The position numbers and the translations under genes are program-made. The notes beneath the pieces are model-generated. The model saw nothing but the letters and a program-made list of their open reading frames with translations. It was not told the DNA's origin and searched no databases. Positions 57,330 through 64,000 of a DNA stretch of 64,000 nucleotides are shown piece after piece. Within the stretch, counting starts at the first letter, position 1, and every line of letters begins with the position of its first letter. The stretch comes from Rapana venosa (lineage: Eukaryota; Mollusca; Gastropoda; Neogastropoda; Muricidae): positions 19,110,366-19,174,365 of the forward strand of contig CM054144.1 of the NCBI GenBank assembly GCA_028751875.1, written 5' to 3'.

Positions 57330-57690
57330 GGGCGGGGGGGGGGGGGGGGGGGGGGGGTGAGGGGAGGGGGAGCTTTGGGGAGGTAGCTTTTAGTTGGTAA
57401 GAGTTAGCGTCTGACTGTCTGACTGTCTGTCCACTGTTTGTCTGTCTGTCTGACTGTCTCTCGTGTTTGTCTGTCTGACTGACTGGTCTTTGTTTGTTGT
57501 TTGTGTTTGTTTGTGTTTCTTTTGTCTGTCTGCCTGTCTGACTGTCGTTCCACTTTTTGTACTGCCTGTATGCTTGTCCGCCTGCTTGTCTGTCTGTTTG
57601 TCTGTCCACTTTCTGTCTGTCTGTCTGTTTGTTTGACTGTCAGTCCACTTTCTGTCTGTCTGTCTATCTATCTATCTGTCCATAGATAGT
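57330..57690. repeat. Poly(G) run and (CTGT)n
   Basis: G run of about 24 at 57334-57357, a G-rich stretch, then CTGT/CTGA repeats at 57405-57690. Confidence 0.95.
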
Positions 57691-57919
57691 ATTAGTTTGT
57701 GGGTTGAGTTGCCGTCTGTTTGTTCTGCTTGTCTGCGTGTCTTTCTAGCTGTTAATAGCTTTAGCTGATGAACTGGATTTCAGTTTGTCTGAGTATTTGT
57801 ATGTTGTGTGTTTGTTGGTTGGTGCATTTCTCTGCCTAAACTGTTTTCTTTCTCTGTCTGCTGAAGTGAACAAAGAGAGCTTGAAGTTGCTAGGCAGAGT
57901 TTCTGTCTCCATCTGTCCG

Positions 57920-58520
57920 TGTGCGCGCGTGCGTGCGCGTGCGTGTGTATGTGTGTGTGATTTCGTGTATATGTGTGCGTGTGCGTTCGTGTATATGAGC
58001 GCGCGCGCGTGCGTGCATCCGCGCGTGATGTAAATCTCCCGCTGTTCTCTCCCTTTATCTGCGCAGGTCTGTTTTAAGTGTCAGTGTCTTTTCTTAAAAT
58101 GTTTATCTTTTCTTTCTTGAAACCAGACGAACTCAATAGAAAACGTCCTTTTGTGCTACATGGAATTCTCAATGTCTCTGCAATGCACTTCTAGATTCGT
58201 GCAAATAAAAACAACAAAACAGGCGTATTGAAAGCTAATTCAGTAGAGTTTTCTAATTAGTGTGCATTTTTTATTATCTGTCTTTGTTTCGTTGATCATT
58301 CTTACCTACAGCAAACAGGATTGGCATGATAAGCGTTTTTGGACTACTTTTTATGTTAGTCCTGGGGGCTAGAAACAAGAGGCAGACACGGCACCTAGAT
58401 TTGTCATGGATGCACGTACGCGCGCGCGCACATACACGCATGCACGCGCGCGCGCACACACACGCACACACACATGCCAGCGCATGTACATTCGCGTGCA
58501 CACACAAGCGCATTACCATA
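57920..58520. repeat. TG/CG and CA/CG tracts with non-coding spacer
   Basis: Alternating TGCG at 57920-58025 and CACG/CA at 58418-58510. The spacer 58026-58417 shows no supported gene. Confidence 0.8.
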
Positions 58521-58544
58521 TACGACCTGTTTGCTTCTTCTTCC

Positions 58545-58939
58545 GCTCTTTGTGTAACTTTTTCTTTATTCATTTTATTTATTTCTGTTTTTTTTACTTT
58601 CTTCCTGTCTGTCTGTCTGTCTGTCTTTCTTTCCAACTTTCTTTCCGTCTTTCTGTCTATTTTTCTTTCTGTCTTTCGTCTGCTCTGTTGAGCGTGTTTC
58701 TTTCGCTTCTGTTTTTTCCCGTCTCTGTCTCTTTTTGTTTTGTTTTGTTTTTCTCTTTTCCATGTTTCTCGTTTTGTTTTAACTCATCTTCATTCCTTTC
58801 TCTCTTTTCCTCTTTTTGTCTCATTTTTTTACCTTTTGCAAAGTTTTTTTTTTCATTTTTTGTTCTAGCCTTTATTTCCTTGCTCTTTTTCCTCTCCTCC
58901 TCCTCCTCCTCCTCCTCCTCCTCCTCCTCCTCCTCCTCC

Positions 58940-58985
<46 letters not shown>

Positions 58986-58990
58986 TATCT
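58545..58990. repeat. Polypyrimidine tract ending in (TCC)n(ATC)n
   Basis: TTTC/CTGT-rich to 58880, then about 15 TCC and 15 ATC triplets (58897-58986). Minus frames read poly-Glu/Asp and are artefacts. Confidence 0.95.
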
Positions 58991-59397
58991 CTCTCTCTCT
59001 TAAAAAAAATGATGGACACACAAATGATTGTACAGCCTGCAGGCATATACCGAGTGGTGTGTGTGATTGTTATCCTCTGCTCCATGTTTTACCTTATAAA
59101 CACTTGAGTCTTAGTAAATTGAGGGCGAACACTTGCTTTCTTTTAGCACCAGTCACGATTCAACCTGTTCTTTAGTAGCAAGATAGACATCAGTGATAAT
59201 AATAACTACATCATGGATAGCACGCTACAGCCAGCATAACAGAACCCAAACAGATGGTTATCATTCCCATCAGCTTTTTGATGTGAATGACATTCTGTAA
59301 CCACAGACAGGGCAAATTGTTGACACGTTAACTTCTCTGTCTCCTGCAGTGAAAGGAATCGATGGCAGGAAACGGTTCACTCTCTGCTTCTTTTCAG

Positions 59398-59626
59398 ACA
59401 CGCTGGTTATGTGGTCCCTGTGTACAGCAGCAGACCTCAGAGGCAAGCAGTGAAGCTTCCAAAGAAGCCGTTATCTCTAACAACCTTTCATCACAGCATC
59501 AGCAACATCACAGAGCCAGTGCCGTGGAAATGGCTCCACCACCTTCTCTTAAAAGGACTGGCTGTGAGGAAATGGTGTCGTCACATGTTATTGCAGAAAG
59601 AAGTTGTCGCCATTGTTATTATTTAG
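59398..59626 (+). CDS. Candidate terminal exon, unknown protein
   Basis: A good acceptor (tctctgcttcttttcag) precedes 59398. The phase-2 frame is open for 75 codons (HAGYVVPVYSSRPQRQAVKL ... KEVVAIVII) to TAG. A second frame (59362-59634) also exists. A weakly similar stretch lies at about 60100-60250. No domain recognised, so this may be an old repeat. Confidence 0.25.
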
Positions 59627-59994
59627 AAACGTGACCCACGTACTGAGGTGTTAACTTTCTTTCCTCTCTCTCAGTTCTTGTTTGACTTTCTATCTGAAGA
59701 ACATGGCTGGATATCTGCTGCTGTCTTTATGGACAGTAAGGGAAGCGTTTTCGTATTTTACATCAAAGCGAACTTACGTTCTGAGTTGGCTTGAGGTTTT
59801 TTTCCCAGTATGACATAACAGCTGAAAACAAAGGTGTAAAACGTAAAGGAAAAATGAATAGATCATGAAATAAAAACAAACATCCCTCCATCTAAAACAA
59901 GACAGAAATATAAAAAACACAGCCCCCAAAACACATAACAAATACGACATTTTAAGTGATTTGAATCAATACATTAACCGTATTTCTATTTCAG

Positions 59995-60266
59995 AGATAA
60001 CACACAGAAAAGCGCAGTTCACTGGGTTAACAATCAGATCAAGCTACGACAGGAAAACAGTGGGCTGTGTCCTTTCTGTTGAACCAGCCATTACACACAC
60101 AGCAGGCACTGGCAGCCAGAAAGGCATCCGTCTCTACAAGAGATTGCAATCTCTGACAGCCTTTGTTGCAGCATCAGTGATGCTGCTGCAGCCCCTGCCT
60201 TCTCCTGCAGCGTGGCTTTCCTTTCAAAAGACCGGCTCTTTCTGTTTCCCAAGAGACCAGCACTGA
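59995..60266 (+). CDS. Candidate terminal exon, weak paralogue of 59398-59626
   Basis: Acceptor gtatttctatttcag precedes 59995. The frame is open for 90 codons to TGA (ITHRKAQFTGLTIRSS ... FCFPRDQH). ATCTCTGACAGCCTTTGTTG near 60145 aligns with ATCTCTAACAACCTTTCATC near 59476. Low confidence. Confidence 0.2.
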
Positions 60267-60299
60267 GAGACAGGATCTTGTGCAGTGTGATGCACGAAA

Positions 60300-60747
60300 A
60301 GGCTGCAGACAGACAGACAGACAGACAGAAATAGCAGCCACCATTTCTCTCCAGACACCAGCATGTGGTTGTGAGGGCTAGGCCAGGAACACTGGAGTTG
60401 TTATGCTTCAGGCCTTTAGCTTTACAGGGAAAAGTTTGACTCTTTGAGTCACAGCCCCATCATGTTGATATACTGTGAACTGTTTCCTCCACGTTGTGAT
60501 CTGACACCTGTACTCACTCTTTAGTACTTGTCAGAGGTGCCGGATCACTGGGAATTGAATGCCTTGTTCCTGAAGGTGATTCAGAACGACTTTTTTTTTG
60601 CATTCCTAACCCTTTTCTTTTCTCATACTGATATTTACAGATAATGGCCTCGACTTTGTTTCGTTTTTATCAAATAACAACAACAAAATTACAACAAGAA
60701 AATGAGGTAGGTTAATAAACAAAACATAACATTGTTCTTGTCTCCAT
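60300..60747. other. (GACA)n then no gene
   Basis: Six GACA units at 60306-60329. Otherwise no coding evidence. Confidence 0.5.
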
Positions 60748-60862
60748 CAAATCCCCATGTGCATGCAGTTTTGTAAATTATTCTTTTACCCGTTCTCACC
60801 GGCATAACTGGCCTACACTTCTGAAAGGTGAAACAGGTCTTAAAGCGCGCGCAAGATGAAGA
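60748..60862 (-). mobile_element. SINE family 1, internal fragment
   Basis: CCCCATGTGCATGCAGTTTTG, CCCGTTCTCACCGGCATAAC and TGAAACAGGTCTTAAAGCGC match the family body, diverged. Confidence 0.6.
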
Positions 60863-61077
60863 ATAACCCCCACAACGCTATCTCTGCCCACTGAAACTTG
60901 AGTCTAGACATTCAGCTAGGTGCCTGGCCAGGCTGTGGTTTACACCTTCTTTTGAAATACACCCCAGTGTGACAGCCTATTTTACTCACTTCTCTAGACA
61001 TTGAACAGGGAGATGATAACAAATCATATCTAATTTTCAATGTACACCGTGGATACAAAAGCATCCATCTTTCTGTG

Positions 61078-61320
<243 letters not shown>

Positions 61321-61433
61321 GGGTATGTATTGATCTGACCCAGTGCAGTGTTCACATTCTGTGAAAACCGACAACTTAAAGAAATGAAAGATTTTACACT
61401 TCACAGGGTGACTATCGTAGAATCAATGGCAGG

Positions 61434-61471
61434 ACCCCCCCCCCCCACCCCAACCCCCGAATGTCTCTCCC

Positions 61472-61524
<53 letters not shown>

Positions 61525-61535
61525 CTCTCTCTCGC
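61434..61535. repeat. Poly(C) and (CT)n
   Basis: C-rich run at 61435-61450, then CT at 61468-61533. Confidence 0.9.
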
Positions 61536-62042
61536 TTATGCATTTCGGCCTAATACTCTTGCTTAAATTAAAAACAGACTCCAACTATGCTTTGATTCAA
61601 AATCTTGCGCACAATAAAAAAAGCCAAACGATCAAAACTGTTAGATATGGACTGACTGGTACTGTTTCTTTTTTCTACTGGGAAATGGGATTAATACATT
61701 TGACAAAGAAATATCCTACAAGAACTAGTATGTTCCTTTTTTGCTTATTCCATCAACTCTGTATAACTAACGTACCAACCCTTTCCTTAACATAACATTT
61801 CTTTTTCTTATAATTACATTTTATAAAGAATTTGATCCTAGAGAAATGCTGCTGCCCTTCCAAACTTCTCTCTATATCTGTCTGTCTCTCCGTTTGTATG
61901 TCTATTTCTGTCTCTGTCTCTCTCTCTCACGCGAACACACATACGCGCACACGCACATAAACACGCACGCATACACACACGTACGTACACACACGCACAC
62001 ACACAAACACACACGCACTTTTTTTTTTAAACAATGTTGCAG
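61536..62042. other. No gene; CA-rich tract
   Basis: AT-rich sequence, then CA/CG repeats at 61929-62015. Confidence 0.5.
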
Positions 62043-62252
62043 CATGCAACAGTCCACAGTCTGTCTCAAAGGAAAGGCCTAATTAGTTCTAGACAGCTTG
62101 AAAAAGCCTATAGGTTTTTCTTTGGTTATTGTCCCCATTGTTTTTGGCCCAGCAATGGCATCTTTGTCAGGGTGCCCCATCTGTTGCAGAGGCTAATGAA
62201 TCAGCTAAATGCCACAGTCAGTTTCATCCCTTTGACGGGCATTGTCCATGAG
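62043..62252 (+). CDS. Candidate internal exon, unknown protein
   Basis: T-rich tract and acceptor (aacaatgttgcag) at 62030-62042, donor-like GTCAGT after 62252. The span is exactly 70 codons, phase 0 at both ends and open. The peptide (HATVHSLSQRKGLISSRQLE, AYRFFFGYCPHCFWPSNGIF, ... TGIVHE) has balanced composition unlike repeat frames. No neighbours support it. Confidence 0.25.
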
Positions 62253-62304
62253 GTCAGTTAAAGGAGAAGCTAACAGCAAGATAAGAAAGGTTAAAGAAAA
62301 AAAG

Positions 62305-62308
62305 AAAA

Positions 62309-62383
<75 letters not shown>

Positions 62384-62443
62384 GGCAGAGAGGCAGAGAC
62401 AGAGAGAGGAACAGAAAGACAGACAGAGAGAGGGAGGGGAGTG

Positions 62444-62485
<42 letters not shown>

Positions 62486-62560
62486 GGCAGACAGAGGGAG
62501 GGTAGAGACAGACAGACAGAAACAGACACAGAGAGATCCAGTGAGCCAGCAAGCTAGATA
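62305..62560. repeat. GA and (GACA)n tract
   Basis: GA at 62308-62380, then GACA units to 62530. Confidence 0.97.
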
Positions 62561-63035
62561 GACAGGCAGACGGACATGACAGATAAAAAGACAGAGAAAC
62601 GAACAGACCGACAGAGACAGAGCTAGGTCCCCCTTGATTTCGGCTGTCAAGGCATCTGACCTCATTAGAATTAGCCGACCCCCACATACCAGGAGTCTTC
62701 CCACAGAAGCCTCTCCTCCCCCACACCTCTTTTCTTCCTTCACCCCGTGCTGTCAGATCTGTCAATCTCAAAACGTGCCTCAGCTGTGCTAAGTGACGTG
62801 GCTAGCTGTCAAACGGCCATGTACATGCGACTTTTTGGCTGTTGGGCAAAGTAGTCTAAGAGATAAGGGGATGTAGAACATCACCTCAAAAGCAAAGCTC
62901 TTTTTAGGGGAGCTGTTTAATCATCAGAGAACCACTTTACGTGATTAGCATGAACTGTTTCTGTCTGATGCTTTTTTTATATATAATATATGTCTGTCTG
63001 CATGTCCCTTTCTGTCTCTCTATCGCTCTGTCCTT
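62561..63035. other. No gene seen
   Basis: Non-repetitive sequence without a supported exon on either strand. Confidence 0.4.
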
Positions 63036-63039
63036 CTGT

Positions 63040-63044
63040 TTGTC

Positions 63045-63091
<47 letters not shown>

Positions 63092-63280
63092 CTCTCTCTC
63101 TATCTATCTATCTCTCTCTAACTATCTATCTATCTATCTATATCTGTCTATCTATCTATCTATCTATCTATATCTGTCTATCTATCTATCTATCTATATC
63201 TGTCTATCAATGTATCTATGTATCTATCTATCTATCTATCTACCTACCTATAGACAGAGACAGAGACACAGAGAGACACA

Positions 63281-63351
<71 letters not shown>
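63040..63351. repeat. (TATC)n then (GA)n
   Basis: TATC with TATATCTGTC variants at 63046-63245, GACA, then pure GA at 63284-63350 joined to a LINE tail. Confidence 0.97.
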
Positions 63352-63352
<1 letters not shown>

Positions 63353-63640
63353 TCTGAACTCTGAAATTGTTTAATGTACATCGGCCTTTGGCCACAATAC
63401 ACATTGAGGGGCAAAATATTGAAGATGAAAAGTTGAAGATGAAAAAAATTCACATAAGTTTGGTAAGACTTTGGCATAATACCCTGGAGTGCACTCATAA
63501 CTGTATACTCTTCCATAAGCATATTCCAACATCATGCCTAAATAAAGACTGTCGTATGCCAACAAATCAAAACAAAACACAGCTAAAAACAAAAACTCGT
63601 TCACCTTAACCACTTCCCAGGGTACCACAAAAAGACAATA
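63352..63640 (-). mobile_element. LINE M, 3' end
   Basis: Minus strand: TGTATTGTGGCCAAAGGCCG, ATGTACATTAAAC, two TTCAGAG units, then (CT)n. This matches the 3' end of LINE J (GTGGCCTAAGGCCGATGTAC). The upstream extent is uncertain; the frame at 63371-63628 is not recognisable as ORF2. Confidence 0.65.
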
Positions 63641-64000
63641 GACCTATTAACAAAGTTATTGATGAAGCTATACCTGATATGTTAACACCTTCTCACCTAC
63701 AAAATACAAACATCAAGCACATCATAAATCATAACATTTGAAACCATTAATGCTCATTAGGTTTTCTTGCATTTTCATAATAGTTACTATACTCACAAGT
63801 TATTGCATTCTCAAAACATTCACCACTCAAAAAAAAAAAAAAAAAGTATACATCAAATACAACCATGTCAGCTCTAGGCTACTGCAATGTTAACACAATG
63901 CTGTATGGGAAAAAACAAAACAAAAAACCCCCCAAAAACCACACACACAAACCTCACACACACTGTGCTCTTTCATGTCATGTAACTTTTACGTCATAAA
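63641..64000. other. No gene seen
   Basis: A-rich sequence with a 17-base A run near 63829 and C/A-rich stretches. May be more of LINE M, but no motif supports this. Confidence 0.4.

Noticed and set aside
58326..58430. Short frame starting MISVFGLLFMLVLGARNK, like a signal peptide
   Set aside because: Runs straight into a CA/CG microsatellite and has no donor; chance is likely.
58657..59107. Poly-Asp/Glu and poly-Ser frames
   Set aside because: Translation of (TCC)n and (ATC)n.
59011..59107. Frame of 32 codons with a hydrophobic segment (YRVVCVIVILCSMFYLI)
   Set aside because: Too short, directly after a CT repeat, no splice donor before the stop.

Overview
The window is animal nuclear DNA. 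It is intron-rich and very dense in microsatellites, tRNA-derived SINEs and decayed non-LTR retrotransposons (LINEs). There are no operons, prokaryotic signals or CRISPR arrays. The SINE and LINE families, including one whose central domain reads TCGGATGAGAC...AAACCGAGG, resemble repeats common in molluscs. My best guess is a caenogastropod snail; this is inference only. Most long open frames here are artefacts of short tandem repeats whose unit contains no stop codon.

Left edge (1-6.2 kb): the last coding exon of a plus-strand gene ends at 397, with a hydrophobic C-terminal tail like a GPI-attachment signal and an AATAAA at 1028. Two minus-strand exons (5768-6022 and 3082-3406), both using phase-2 splice boundaries, are the 3' part of an unrecognised gene called gene C here. 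A 33-bp minisatellite and a trinucleotide tract lie between them. From 6.9 to 15.2 kb is a retrotransposon graveyard. It holds a 5'-truncated RTE-like LINE with target-site duplications (TSDs), and a LINE whose inverted layout fits twin priming, itself split by a second RTE-like LINE with a perfect 10-bp TSD.

Centre (16.2-53.3 kb): the dominant structure is an old direct tandem duplication. Copy 1 (about 16.25-37.1 kb) and copy 2 (about 38.4-53.3 kb) align through introns, flanks and old repeats. Each carries one minus-strand gene of a family I do not recognise: gene B (exons 29205-29317, 20546-21706, 18879-19249) and gene A (exons 46745-46857, 42379-43729, 41125-41563). The predicted product has a short charged N-terminus, a long disordered basic Pro/Ser-rich region with a 14-residue repeat carrying SPR(R/G), and an acidic tail. 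All introns are phase 2. Each copy has one reading-frame break in a different exon. A 109-bp block just upstream of both starts is about 94% identical, much more than the rest.

The repeats relate to one another. One SINE family shares its 3' end with a LINE at 54.5-56.1 kb and 28.7-29.0 kb. Another SINE family, with a composite tRNA/5S-rRNA-like head, shares its 3' end with the LINE at 30.6-32.3 kb. Several LINE 3' ends run directly into (GA/CT)n tracts, which suggests these tails seed microsatellites.

Right part (53.3-64 kb): mostly long simple repeats, one CR1/L2-like LINE, LINE 3' ends and a few weak candidate exons on the plus strand (59.4, 60.0 and 62.0 kb). All similarity figures come from reading and aligning by eye.
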